A stretch of 42,327 nt of DNA. Origin: Thiobacillus sp. Its GTDB lineage: Bacteria; Pseudomonadota; Gammaproteobacteria; Burkholderiales; Thiobacillaceae. Below the pieces are notes generated by a model. The model searched no databases. It saw only the letters and a program-made list of their open reading frames with translations, and had not been told where the DNA came from. The stretch is from positions 1 to 42,327 of the forward strand of contig NZ_JANJXQ010000084.1 of the NCBI RefSeq assembly GCF_024708915.1, written 5' to 3'. The position numbers and the translations under genes are program-made. Of this stretch, positions 25,372 through 34,845 are shown one piece after another (positions within the stretch are counted from its first letter, which is position 1; each line of letters begins with the position of its first letter).

Positions 25372-26622
25372 GTGAACTTCAAACCATTCCTCGTCCTGCT
25401 GGCGCTGCTGGGCCCGCTGGGCGCCAGCGCCAACCAGGTCGAACGCAAGCAATCCGAGCTCGACGCGCTCAAGCAGCGTCTGCAAACCCTGCAGACGGAG
25501 TTTCGCAATACGCAGGCGCACCGTCAGGAAGCGGCCGACGAGCTGCGTCAATCCGAGCGCGCCATCAGCAGTGCAGTGCGACAGCTGCGCGAACTGGACG
25601 GCGAGCGCCAGCGCACCCATAGCGATCTGCAGACGCTGACACAGCAGGCTGAAGCCGTTGCGGCACGCATTCGCCAGCAACAGGCAAGCCTGGGACAGGC
25701 ACTCAAGGCCGCCTACCAGCGCGGGCAGGGCGATGCGTTCAAACATATCCTCAATGGCACCGATCCCAATCAGACCACGCGCGACCTGCGTTATCTGGCG
25801 CACCTGTCACGTGCCCGGCATGCCCAGATCGAGACGCTGCGTGCCGATCTCGCCCACCTGGCGGCACTGCAGCAGCAGACCGCGCAAAAAAAGACCGAGT
25901 TGACGCAGTTGCAGGCAGCGCATGAGGCCGAGCAAAAGAAGCTGCTGGCCGATAAGCGTGCCCGCGAGGCGGTGCTGCAGAATCTGTCGGCGCAAATCCA
26001 GCAGCAGCGGCGTGAAATATCCAGCCTGCAACGCGACGAGCGCAGCCTGACACAATTGGTGGAGCGCCTCAGCCGCTTGATGGCGCAGCAGGCAGCCCGC
26101 GAGGCGGCGCGCGCCCGTGCCGCGCAGCAGGCACAGAAATCCCCGAAAGCCGAGACGACCGTGGCCGGCCAGCCGCGCCGCGCAGTGGCCGTGAATACCG
26201 AAACGCCGGTGGCGTTTCGCTCGGAACGGCCTTTTTCGAAGCTGAAAGGTTTGCTGCGTTTGCCGGTTGCAGGGGAACTCGTGAATCGTTTCGGGGCTCC
26301 GAGAGAAGAGGGCGGAGTGAGCTGGAAAGGCCTGTTCATCCGTGCTGCGCAAGGGTCGGCGGTGAAGGCGATCGCTGCCGGACAGGTGGTGTTTGCCGAG
26401 TGGCTGCGCGGCTTCGGCAACCTCATTATTGTCGACCATGGCGAGGGCTATATGAGCCTGTACAGCAATAATGAAAGTCTGTATAAGCAGGTTGGCGAGC
26501 GGGTTCAGCCCGGCGACGCGATCGCCGCGGTCGGCAACAGTGGCGGCCAGCCCGACCCCGGTCTGTATTTCGAAATGCGGCATCAAAGCCGCCCTGTTAA
26601 TCCCCTCCTGTGGGTGAAGTGA
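25372..26622 (+). CDS. envC: Murein hydrolase activator EnvC
   Basis: The 416-residue protein begins at GTG 25372, with a signal peptide ending near GASA. A long coiled coil (about residues 20-255) is rich in Gln/Glu/Arg, and a LytM (M23) domain follows (about 295-416). Active LytM enzymes need His and Asp in HxGxD and an HxH motif; here the places read WKGLF and GLYFEMRH, so the zinc ligands are lost, as in EnvC, which activates AmiA/AmiB amidases at the division site. It follows gpmI by 29 bp and is 1 bp from ctpA. Confidence 0.93.
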   Translation: MNFKPFLVLLALLGPLGASANQVERKQSELDALKQRLQTLQTEFRNTQAHRQEAADELRQSERAISSAVRQLRELDGERQRTHSDLQTLTQQAEAVAARIRQQQASLGQALKAAYQRGQGDAFKHILNGTDPNQTTRDLRYLAHLSRARHAQIETLRADLAHLAALQQQTAQKKTELTQLQAAHEAEQKKLLADKRAREAVLQNLSAQIQQQRREISSLQRDERSLTQLVERLSRLMAQQAAREAARARAAQQAQKSPKAETTVAGQPRRAVAVNTETPVAFRSERPFSKLKGLLRLPVAGELVNRFGAPREEGGVSWKGLFIRAAQGSAVKAIAAGQVVFAEWLRGFGNLIIVDHGEGYMSLYSNNESLYKQVGERVQPGDAIAAVGNSGGQPDPGLYFEMRHQSRPVNPLLWVK

Positions 26623-26623
26623 G

Positions 26624-28030
26624 ATGACGCACAAGGCAAAATTCGTACTCGTCGGACTGGTCGGCGTACTGGCGGGCGCGGCGCTGACGGTCAATCTGTC
26701 GGCGATCGCCAACAAGGACGCGGAGACGGCGCTGCCGGTCGAGGAGTTGCGCGCCTTTACCGATGTGTTCGCCCGCATCAAGAGCGATTACGTCGAGCCG
26801 GTGGAAGACAAGAAGCTGATCACCGAGGCGATCAACGGCATGCTGACCGGGCTGGATCCGCATTCCGCGTATCTGGACGCCGAAGGCTTCAAGGATCTGC
26901 AGGTGGGCACGCAGGGCGAATTCGGCGGCCTGGGCATCGAAGTCGGCATGGAAGACGGCTTCGTCAAGGTCGTTTCGCCGATCGAGGACACGCCGGCCTT
27001 CAAGGCCGGGGTCAAGCCCGGCGACCTGATCATCAAGCTCGACGATACCCCGGTGAAGGGCATGACGCTGAACGATGCGGTCAAGCGCATGCGCGGCAAG
27101 CCGGGGGCGACCATCAAGCTCACCATCGCGCGCAAGGGCGTCGACAAGCCCATCGTGCTGACGCTGACGCGAGCGATCATCAAGATCCGCAGCGTCAAAT
27201 CCAAGCTGCTGGAAAACGGCTACGGCTATGTGCGCGTGACGCAGTTCCAGGAGCACACCGGCGAATTGCTGGCCGAGGCTCTGGGCAAGCTGTACAAGGA
27301 CAACAAGGCGCCGCTGAAGGGGTTGATCCTCGATCTGCGCAACGACCCGGGCGGTTTGCTCAATGGCGCGGTGGCGGTGGCGGCGGCTTTCGTCAAGCCC
27401 GACAGCCTGGTGGTGTATACCGAGGGCCGTACCGACGACGCCAAGATGCGGCTGACCGCCAGCCGTGAAAATTATCTGCGTCCGATGCAGGTCGATTATC
27501 TGAAAAACCTGCCGGACGGCGTGAAGCAGGTACCGATGGTGGTGCTGGTGAACAGCGGATCGGCCTCGGCATCCGAAATCGTGGCGGGCGCCCTGCAGGA
27601 CCACAAGCGCGCCGTCGTCATGGGAACCCGCACCTTCGGCAAGGGCTCGGTGCAGACCATCCTGCCGATCGGCAATGGCACGGCGATCAAGCTCACCACC
27701 GCGCGCTACTTCACGCCGAACGGGCGTTCCATCCAGGCCAAAGGCATCGAGCCGGATATCGTGGTGGAAGATCCGGCGATGCCATCGGCAGATGAAGGGC
27801 TGGAAATTCGCGAGGCCGATCTCGACAAGCACCTGAGCAATCCAAACGGCGGGGAGACGGCCCCGGCGAGCAAGCCGGCCGACAGCATCAAGGCGCCGCC
27901 GGCCGAGCAGCCGGGCAAGGATAAAAAACCGCTGACGCTGGAGCCGGGCGAGATCGTGTCGAAGAACGATTTTCAGGTGAATCAGGCGCTCAATCTGCTG
28001 AAAGGTTTGCAGATCCTGCAGGGGCGCTGA
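26624..28030 (+). CDS. ctpA: Carboxy-terminal processing protease (S41 family)
   Basis: The 468-residue periplasmic protease has an N-terminal membrane/signal helix (residues 7-27), a PDZ domain (about 90-180) and the S41 catalytic core with a serine in the SASASE motif (313-318) and the general-base Lys340 in FGKGSVQ. It cuts proteins from their C-terminus, often cell-wall enzymes. The tail (about 395-440) is Pro/Ala/Lys-rich. Its place right after EnvC, a wall-hydrolase activator, fits a shared cell-wall job. Confidence 0.95.
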   Translation: MTHKAKFVLVGLVGVLAGAALTVNLSAIANKDAETALPVEELRAFTDVFARIKSDYVEPVEDKKLITEAINGMLTGLDPHSAYLDAEGFKDLQVGTQGEFGGLGIEVGMEDGFVKVVSPIEDTPAFKAGVKPGDLIIKLDDTPVKGMTLNDAVKRMRGKPGATIKLTIARKGVDKPIVLTLTRAIIKIRSVKSKLLENGYGYVRVTQFQEHTGELLAEALGKLYKDNKAPLKGLILDLRNDPGGLLNGAVAVAAAFVKPDSLVVYTEGRTDDAKMRLTASRENYLRPMQVDYLKNLPDGVKQVPMVVLVNSGSASASEIVAGALQDHKRAVVMGTRTFGKGSVQTILPIGNGTAIKLTTARYFTPNGRSIQAKGIEPDIVVEDPAMPSADEGLEIREADLDKHLSNPNGGETAPASKPADSIKAPPAEQPGKDKKPLTLEPGEIVSKNDFQVNQALNLLKGLQILQGR

Positions 28031-28114
28031 GCAAAAATACGCTGTCGCTGTCCCGGCAGCGGCAGCGCTAACGACGCGGTATATACTGTGTCTATCTAGC
28101 CTGTCGGGGGTGCC

Positions 28115-28510
28115 ATGCGTCCATGTGACCTCGAGAAAAGCCGCGAAATCGTTTTCCATTCCCTGCCCGCGGGCCAAGTGGAACGCGCCCTGTCCCTGCT
28201 GGAAGGCCTGGAAGGCTTGCAGGTGACGCCGGGAGCGGAGGCCGACCGCCTGCTGGTGAGCTACCACATCTGCGAGTACACCCTGGAAGGGCTCGAAACC
28301 GCACTGGCGAGTCAAGGATTCCATCTCGACAACAGCCTGCTCAGCAAGCTCAGGCGCGCGCTGGCCTATTTCTGCGAGAGCGTGCAACGGCGCAATGTCG
28401 CGGCCGATGAACCGGACATCAAATCACAGCAGGCTTTCATGACGGTCTACGAACGCCATCTGCATGGCGATTGCGACGAGACGCCCGAGGAATGGCGCGG
28501 CTATAAATAG
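28115..28510 (+). CDS. Conserved protein of unknown function (ferredoxin-like fold suspected)
   Basis: The 131-residue soluble protein is not recognised. Residues 10-70 look like a beta-alpha-beta HMA-like unit (VERALSLLEGLEGLQVTPG... LLVSYHICEYTLEGLETALASQGF) but without the CxxC metal motif. The C-terminal half is helical, charged and ends in EEWRGYK. It stands between ctpA and the moeB-like gene with 14 bp to the latter, so it may be co-transcribed with it. No signal peptide is visible. The fold is inferred from the pattern only. Confidence 0.75.
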   Translation: MRPCDLEKSREIVFHSLPAGQVERALSLLEGLEGLQVTPGAEADRLLVSYHICEYTLEGLETALASQGFHLDNSLLSKLRRALAYFCESVQRRNVAADEPDIKSQQAFMTVYERHLHGDCDETPEEWRGYK

Positions 28511-28524
28511 CCGCGCCGCCGTGT

Positions 28525-29313
28525 ATGGACATGAATGACGATCAGCTCCTGCGCTACAGCCGGCATATTCTGTTGCCGCAAGTCGGCGTGGACGGGCAGA
28601 TGCGCATCTCCGAGGCCGCGGTGCTGATCGTCGGTGCCGGGGGACTGGGATGCCCGGTGGCACTCTATCTGGGCGCAGCCGGTGTCGGCCGGCTGCTGCT
28701 GGCCGACGGCGACAGCGTCGATCTCACCAACCTGCAGCGCCAGATCGGCCACGTTAGCGCAGCGATCGGCCAGAACAAGGCCGATTCGCTCGCCCGCAGC
28801 GTGCAGGCCATCAACCCCGAAATCGAAGTGCAGCCCATTCGTCAAACCCTCGTCGGTAATGCCCTGCACGAAGCGGTGGCGGCGGTGGATCTGGTGGTCG
28901 ACGCATCGGACAACTTTGCTACCCGGCATGCCGTCAACCGCGCCTGTGTGCTGCTCGGCAAGCCGCTGGTGTCGGGCGCCGCGATCGGATTTTCGGGACA
29001 GCTGGCCACCTTCGATCCGCGCCATGCCAGCAGCCCCTGTTATCACTGCCTGTTTCCCGATCAGGCGGGTGAGCCCGAATTACGCTGTGCCGAGGCAGGG
29101 GTGTTTTCGCCGCTGGTTGGCGTGATCGGGGCGATGCAGGCGCTGGAGGCGCTGAAATATCTGGCCCGGGTGGGCGAGCTGCTGGTGGGCAGGCTGCTGT
29201 TGTGGGACGGCCTGCGCACCGATGCCCGCGTGATGAGGGTACCGCGTGACCCGGCCTGCCCGGTATGCGGCCCCGACAGCAGTTCAGGCAGGGTGAGCGT
29301 CGAGCAGGCGTGA
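28525..29313 (+). CDS. moeB: MoeB/ThiF-family adenylyltransferase (molybdopterin-synthase or sulfur-carrier activating)
   Basis: The 262-residue E1-like enzyme adenylates the C-terminal glycine of a sulfur-carrier protein such as MoaD or ThiS. The nucleotide loop GAGGLGCPVALYLG begins near residue 38. The zinc set CYHC and CPVC and the CAEAGVFSPLVGVIGAMQALEALK motif are complete. MoeB and ThiF are hard to tell apart by eye; the CAEAGV...GVIG pattern favours MoeB. The ATG at 28525 or the next Met two codons later could be the start. Its 3' end overlaps slmA by 30 bp, tail to tail. Confidence 0.88.
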   Translation: MDMNDDQLLRYSRHILLPQVGVDGQMRISEAAVLIVGAGGLGCPVALYLGAAGVGRLLLADGDSVDLTNLQRQIGHVSAAIGQNKADSLARSVQAINPEIEVQPIRQTLVGNALHEAVAAVDLVVDASDNFATRHAVNRACVLLGKPLVSGAAIGFSGQLATFDPRHASSPCYHCLFPDQAGEPELRCAEAGVFSPLVGVIGAMQALEALKYLARVGELLVGRLLLWDGLRTDARVMRVPRDPACPVCGPDSSSGRVSVEQA

Positions 29314-29868
29314 CAGCAGCAGGTCGATGTCGCCGTCCGGCGCGCGGGTAAACCCGCTCTTGGCAAACTGGTGCCAGCGTCCCACCACCACGCATTGCAG
29401 CAGATTGGCCAGCGGTGCGCTGAGTTCAGCCTGATTGTCTCCGGAAAAACGCAGGCATTGCCGCAACTGGGCTTCGATGCGGTCGTGCAGTTGATTGATG
29501 CGTTTTTGCAGGCGCTCGTTTTCGTGCACCAGTGCTTCACCGATCAGCACCCGCGTCATGCCGGGATTTTTCGCAGCGAAATTCAGCAGCATGCCGAGGA
29601 TGGCCCTGATCTGCGCGGACGGCGAGGGGGTGTCAGCCGTGATGCGCGCGATCAGCCCGAACAGCGTCTGTTCGATGAACTCGATCAGGCCTTCATACAT
29701 CTGTGCCTTGCTGGAGAAGTGGCGGTATAGCGCCGCCTCCGACACGCCGACACGTGCGGCGAGAGCGGCCGTGGTGATTTTCTCGGGCTGCGGTTCCTGC
29801 AGCATCGCGGCCAGCGTCTGCAGAATCTGCACGCGGCGCTCGCCGGGTTTTCTGACTTCCCCTGCCAT
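29284..29868 (-). CDS. slmA: Nucleoid occlusion factor SlmA (TetR family)
   Basis: The 194-residue protein has a TetR-type N-terminal HTH (ITTAALAARVGVSEAALYRHFSSKAQMYEGLIEF, residues 31-64) and the ligand-free helical body of SlmA, which binds chromosomal sites and blocks FtsZ-ring assembly over the nucleoid. The segment RVLIGEALVHENERLQKRINQLHDRIEAQLRQ matches family members. It stands alone, overlapping the moeB-like gene by 30 bp in convergent orientation. Confidence 0.93.
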   Translation of the reverse strand: MAGEVRKPGERRVQILQTLAAMLQEPQPEKITTAALAARVGVSEAALYRHFSSKAQMYEGLIEFIEQTLFGLIARITADTPSPSAQIRAILGMLLNFAAKNPGMTRVLIGEALVHENERLQKRINQLHDRIEAQLRQCLRFSGDNQAELSAPLANLLQCVVVGRWHQFAKSGFTRAPDGDIDLLLSRLLDAHPA

Positions 29869-30200
29869 CAGGCACTCCCCTGTTTTTTGTTAGGGGATGA
29901 TTATCGCTGATGTCGGGTTAAATGGCGTCTGCGCTCCCTCTGGCGCCATCTGCCAAGCCGTGTAAGTAATACCAGTTCCCATCAAGCGAACAGTGCTCCG
30001 AGTACTCCATGGCTGATGGGCTTGGGGCTCTCGTGTCGCCGGATTTTGTCTGTCTTGCTCACGGCAAACCTGCGAGATTGCTCCTGAAGCGAAAGGAATA
30101 CTCAACCCGCAGCGACGAGGGTGACGGCTGCGTAGGGTCTTTGCTCAATGCCAGGTTTCCGGGCGTTTCCGCCCGGAAACTGTTTATGCCCGGGGACGAT
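29869..30200. other. Gene-free stretch at the edge of the accessory region
   Basis: This 332-base interval has no convincing coding frame. It contains the slmA upstream region and a strong hairpin at 30155-30180 next to the lipoprotein 3' end. No tRNA, IS end or long repeat was recognised by eye. Confidence 0.6.
30155..30180 (-). terminator. Perfect 11-bp hairpin after the lipoprotein gene
   Basis: GTTTCCGGGCG (30155-30165) and CGCCCGGAAAC (30170-30180) pair perfectly around a 4-base loop. It lies 20 bp downstream of the minus-strand lipoprotein stop, where a terminator is expected, but no T-tract follows on either strand, so it may instead be a transcript-stabilising hairpin or a repeat element. 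Confidence 0.5.
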
Positions 30201-30701
30201 TCAAGGCTTGGCTTCGGCAGCCGGTGTATTTACGGCAGCTGTGGAAACCATCCCGGCAGTTGCCTGCGGCTGGGCCTTGTCGGGCGACGGCGCATCAACC
30301 GTGACGTTGCCCCCCATCAACACAGTGATCATGGCCGGGTAGTCATATGCCGCGCCACTGGCAATATCGACCCCGGCACCAATCACACCACCAAAGAGGA
30401 TGTTACCGAATGCCATGCCCTTGGTAGATGATTTCACGCTTGCCAGGCCAGGTGCCTGATCCTCTTTTTCACAATTGATCAGCAGGTCTTCGAAGCTACG
30501 GTTTACGACCACTGAACCGGGGCTGGTCACGTACCAACTGCCCTTGTTGTTGGAGAGTTTGCAATTTGCACTCGCGACAGGCTGTCCTTCTTTGCTACGG
30601 GTTTCTACCGTGAGGCTCTGGTTGGTGCCAGAGACAATCGATGCACAGCCCGAGCCGAGCATGGCTGCCGACATCAAAACGACTAAATTGGTCTTGTTCA
30701 A
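30201..30701 (-). CDS. Predicted lipoprotein of unknown function
   Basis: The 166-residue product has a lipoprotein signal with Cys19 in LGSGCASIVSGTNQSL, a start pattern seen in a widespread family of small outer-membrane lipoproteins. A beta-rich domain follows (residues 25-80). A Gly-rich hydrophobic stretch (GNILFGGVIGAGVDIASGAAYDYP, about 98-121) could insert in or lie on a membrane, and the tail is Pro/Ala/Gln-rich. It is the first gene of the accessory patch and has no operon partner. Confidence 0.8.
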   Translation of the reverse strand: MNKTNLVVLMSAAMLGSGCASIVSGTNQSLTVETRSKEGQPVASANCKLSNNKGSWYVTSPGSVVVNRSFEDLLINCEKEDQAPGLASVKSSTKGMAFGNILFGGVIGAGVDIASGAAYDYPAMITVLMGGNVTVDAPSPDKAQPQATAGMVSTAAVNTPAAEAKP

Positions 30702-30850
30702 GTTATCTCCCTCTGTGTTTTTTGTGATGTGCCGGATTCCCGGTCACCGAAGGATAGTACACAAGAACCAGACGGAAGCAATGAGTCCTTTGCACGGTGA
30801 GGCGCCTGAATGACTGCTTTAAGCACCAATATCTGGAAACAGGTGCCGAT

Positions 30851-30891
30851 ACCTACTGACTGCCCATTTTCATTTTGCGTAGTCGGTAGGT
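30851..30891 (+). promoter_or_regulatory. 11-bp inverted repeat just upstream of the small HTH gene
   Basis: ACCTACTGACT (30851-30861) and AGTCGGTAGGT (30881-30891) are complementary except for one G-T pair, with a 19-base AT-rich loop. The right arm ends six bases before the CGGAGA ribosome site of the HTH gene. It could be an operator bound by the encoded HTH protein or an mRNA hairpin that limits its translation. Confidence 0.5.
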
Positions 30892-30910
30892 GGTCTCGGA
30901 GATCATCACA

Positions 30911-31117
30911 ATGACCGACTTCAGCAACCTGAAGCCCATTGATCGCCTCGACCGCCGCGAGGCTGCCGAATACACCGGAAACACCTACACTGTCTGGGCC
31001 AGCCAGAAGAAAGGTCCGCCCTTCTACAAGACCGGGAAGAAGTGCCTCTACAAGGTCGCCGATCTCGAAGCATTCATGGAATCGCGCCGCGTTTCGTTCG
31101 AGCCAGTTCCACTGTAA
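30911..31117 (+). CDS. Small AlpA/excisionase-like HTH protein
   Basis: The 68-residue product reads as a single winged helix-turn-helix of the HTH_17 type: LDRREAAEYTGNTYTVWASQ (helices 1-2), a KGPPFYKTGKKCLYKV wing, then a DLEAFMESRR helix. Such proteins are excisionases or AlpA-like activators in phages and integrative elements. ATG 30911 is preceded by CGGAGA with an 8-base gap, which decides the start over an earlier in-frame Met at 30890. No integrase gene is present nearby, so it is probably an orphan left from a mobile element. Confidence 0.8.
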   Translation: MTDFSNLKPIDRLDRREAAEYTGNTYTVWASQKKGPPFYKTGKKCLYKVADLEAFMESRRVSFEPVPL

Positions 31118-31207
31118 AGCATGTTCAGTCACTTGTACGCCCAAGCGCTGCAAGCGTTTCACCGTGCCCGCCCCGCGCCGTATAACTGCATGCGTAAGCC
31201 AATCAAG

Positions 31208-31234
31208 AAAAAAGCCAGCGGCCAGGCTGGCTTT
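31208..31234 (-). terminator. Rho-independent terminator (minus strand)
   Basis: AAAGCCAGC (31211-31219) and GCTGGCTTT (31226-31234) form a perfect 9-bp stem with a 6-base loop. Read on the minus strand the stem runs into TTTTTTCTT, a good T-tract. It lies about 130 bases after the stop of the minus-strand unknown gene and would end its transcript. Confidence 0.75.
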
Positions 31235-31252
31235 GAAGAGGAAACAACTGCA

Positions 31253-31384
31253 ATGGACAAACACACTGTAGGACAGCCGTCCCCGGCCATACAAGATGAA
31301 ATGCCGGGTGATTACATTTCCCCGGAATGGTTCGATTTCAAGATCATCTTCCTCAATCGTCACTTCATTCCGTTGGCTTGGTAG
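31253..31384 (+). CDS. Very small ORF, doubtful
   Basis: A 43-codon frame starts at ATG 31253 with GAGGA nine bases upstream, and reads a polar peptide ending in EWFDFKIIFLNRHFIPLAW. The good ribosome site is the only support; its end overlaps the 3' end of the opposite-strand gene by 20 bp and no family is recognised. It may be noise. Confidence 0.2.
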   Translation: MDKHTVGQPSPAIQDEMPGDYISPEWFDFKIIFLNRHFIPLAW

Positions 31385-32060
31385 CTTCTAGCTCCGCGTC
31401 GTGCTCGCTAATCCACTTTTCCAGCTTGTCGAACAGTGGCGGCCATACTTCGTTGTACTCAGCCTCGAAGGTCATCATGCAGAGCCGCATTGAATCCAGA
31501 TGCTTGTCTGCGTACATCTCACGCCACTTGTTTTGAAAGACTGTGGTGTAGTTATCAAAATCGACTGACGAATAACCGAAGCAAGTTCCCTCGAAGTTCG
31601 GATGCGCAGCTTCGCAGAGGTCGCCGTATAGGGCTTGGATGCCAACGTAGCGTTTGTCGCAATGCTTCAGGATGGTGGCGATATTGCGCGATTCGTGCTT
31701 CGTGGTCTTGTTTCTCGATCCAAGCAGAAGGACGGACGTTTCACTTGTGAAATCATGGAATATGCGCGTCCCTTGTAGAACCTCGTCCGTAATCCAGTTC
31801 AGGTATATCAACGTCGCAAGTGTCTCGAATCCACTGCGCAGCAGGATACGAGCGCCCAGCCCGTGGCCTTGCTGGTGCAGTGCATACGACTGGCTCAACA
31901 AGTCGTGCAGTCGCCAAAACACAGTTTCCCGCAGGATCAAACTACGAAATGGAGCCTTCCACTTGTGCGCGGTCGGATTTCTTGAGTAAAGCCCGCCAAG
32001 CTCGATCTTCTCGGGTAGTGAGTTCTTCCAGTTTGATAGCGCCTGCTCAACAACATCCAT
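31365..32060 (-). CDS. Unknown protein, resembles DUF5677-type helical proteins
   Basis: The 231-residue soluble protein starts at ATG 32060 behind a strong GGGAGG site (7-base gap). It is helical, with ARILLRSGFETLATLIYLNWI (about residues 69-89), conserved-looking polar residues (RSGFE), and a later DLCEAAHPNFEG segment (about 146-157). That arrangement resembles DUF5677/HEPN-like proteins of accessory regions, but the match is by memory of pattern only. Base composition is less GC-rich than the core genes, and both neighbours are mobile-element scraps, so horizontal origin is likely. A role in defence is possible but not shown. Confidence 0.65.
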   Translation of the reverse strand: MDVVEQALSNWKNSLPEKIELGGLYSRNPTAHKWKAPFRSLILRETVFWRLHDLLSQSYALHQQGHGLGARILLRSGFETLATLIYLNWITDEVLQGTRIFHDFTSETSVLLLGSRNKTTKHESRNIATILKHCDKRYVGIQALYGDLCEAAHPNFEGTCFGYSSVDFDNYTTVFQNKWREMYADKHLDSMRLCMMTFEAEYNEVWPPLFDKLEKWISEHDAELEATKPTE

Positions 32061-32159
32061 AGCGATTCCTCCCGTGCGTCATTTTTGCGCATAGCTGCGC
32101 GGCAAGCCAGCCGTAGCAGGCCGCACAGCGCCGCGCACAGGTCGCGTCACCACACTGCC

Positions 32160-32290
32160 GCCCTAAGGGTAACGGCCATTCTCGGTGGGCCGGGTTACCG
32201 TTGGTTCTTCGGCAAGATCAGCGCATTGAAGCAGGTAACCCTGGACGTGGATTCCACGGCCATCACCCGCAACGGCGAGCAGGAAGCGTC
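32160..32290 (+). pseudogene. Fragment of an IS1380-family transposase
   Basis: One frame reads GYRWFFGKISALKQ then VTLDVDSTAITRNGEQEAS (codons from about 32193 to 32288). The LDVDST.ITR.GEQE block is the first catalytic-Asp region typical of IS1380 transposases. The frame is lost on both sides, so only about 30 codons remain. It is direct evidence that an insertion sequence once sat here. Confidence 0.55.
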
Positions 32291-32301
32291 CTGCACCGGG
32301 C

Positions 32302-32427
32302 GGACTGTGCGCCGCCGTGCGGGAGTGGCTGGACGAAAACGGGAACTGCATGCCCAAGGACTTGAAGCCAGTCGCGGAGGCGAAAGGGTGGAACCTCAAC
32401 AATGCACAGATCGAGCTGTACCAGTGA
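32302..32427 (+). pseudogene. Coding scrap of unknown origin
   Basis: In a different frame from the transposase scrap, codons ending at TGA 32425-32427 read LCAAVREWLDENG then NCMPKDLKPVAEAKGWNLN and NAQIELYQ. The composition looks like a genuine protein C-terminus (helix, then a short basic loop), but no start or upstream part remains. The family is not recognised. Confidence 0.4.
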
Positions 32428-32523
32428 CGGAATTTCAGCGGTATTGCCGGCCGACAAGCAAAAGCGCCCAAGTAAGCGGATTTTCGAGTCATGTAAGCAG
32501 GGTTGAAGCCCTGCAAGCTGGAT

Positions 32524-32557
32524 AAAAAAAGCCCCAAATCTGCATGGCTTGGGGCTT
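32524..32557 (-). terminator. Terminator of the CAU tRNA gene
   Basis: AAGCCCCAA (32529-32537) pairs with TTGGGGCTT (32549-32557) over an 11-base loop; on the minus strand the stem is followed by seven T residues (complement of 32524-32530). It lies 5 bases after the tRNA 3' end. Confidence 0.85.
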
Positions 32558-32562
32558 ATTAT

Positions 32563-32641
<79 letters not shown>

Positions 32642-32667
32642 TTAAAACTGGCTGCTTACATTACACT

Positions 32668-32705
32668 AGCGCTTACTCGGCTTTGCATGGTTCCGTGTAA
32701 GCGCT
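32668..32705. repeat. 9-bp inverted repeat between the two tRNA copies
   Basis: AGCGCTTAC (32668-32676) and GTAAGCGCT (32697-32705) pair perfectly over a 20-base loop, followed on the plus strand by TGTTTTT. It may be a terminator reading plus-ward, or a recombination-site remnant, since it sits exactly between the intact tRNA and the half tRNA. Confidence 0.5.
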
Positions 32706-32740
32706 TGTTTTTGCTGAACAAAACTCACTTTGAACTGCCT

Positions 32741-32780
32741 ATTATGAGTCCCCTGCTCTAACCAGCTGAGCTACAGACCC
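32741..32780 (-). pseudogene. 5' half of a CAU tRNA, cut at the anticodon loop
   Basis: On the minus strand from 32780 the sequence reads a standard tRNA start: acceptor GGGTCTG, TA, D-arm GCTC-AGCTGGTTA-GAGC, A, anticodon 5' stem GGGGA and loop CTCATAA, then T. After this the expected TCCCC half-stem is missing (AGGCA instead) and no T-arm follows. The last ten bases before the break, GACTCATAAT, are identical to the intact tRNA gene 0.1 kb downstream. Confidence 0.85.
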
Positions 32781-32789
32781 GAAAACGTA

Positions 32790-32814
32790 AAGCCCCGCGT
32801 GGGCGGGGCGGGGC

Positions 32815-32816
<2 letters not shown>
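32790..32816 (-). terminator. rpoD terminator overlapping its stop codon
   Basis: AAGCCCCGC (32790-32798) pairs with GCGGGGCTT (32808-32816); the last two bases belong to the rpoD TAA stop. On the minus strand TTTACGTTTT follows. The stem is very GC-rich and should end the rpoD transcript. Confidence 0.75.
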
Positions 32817-34773
<1,957 letters not shown>

Positions 34774-34845
34774 GCAGAAAAAAATCGTTTAAAAAACCGG
34801 CAATTATACCGTAAGCCGGGGCCTTGTCTTGACGTTTCTGACAAG

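Noticed and set aside
26597..28387. Minus-strand frame opposite ctpA
   Set aside because: It covers a gene with complete S41 motifs and shows the same shadow composition (His/Gln/Arg-rich).
29979..30025. CCCATCA...TGATGGG inverted repeat upstream of slmA
   Set aside because: Only 7 bp arms over a 33-base loop, which is expected by chance in this length.
30698..31363. Minus-strand frame of 221 codons over the HTH gene region
   Set aside because: It would run antisense through the HTH gene, its hairpin and a terminator, has no ribosome site, and resembles no family.
32168..32199. GGTAAC...GTTACC inverted repeat before the IS1380 scrap
   Set aside because: The arms need two unpaired bases to extend beyond 6 bp and no second copy is found, so it is not taken as an IS end.
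32085..32525. Whole 146-codon frame as one gene
   Set aside because: Only the middle (about 32193-32288) looks like real protein (IS1380 block); the flanks are low-complexity Arg/His-rich text, so it is treated as a fragment.
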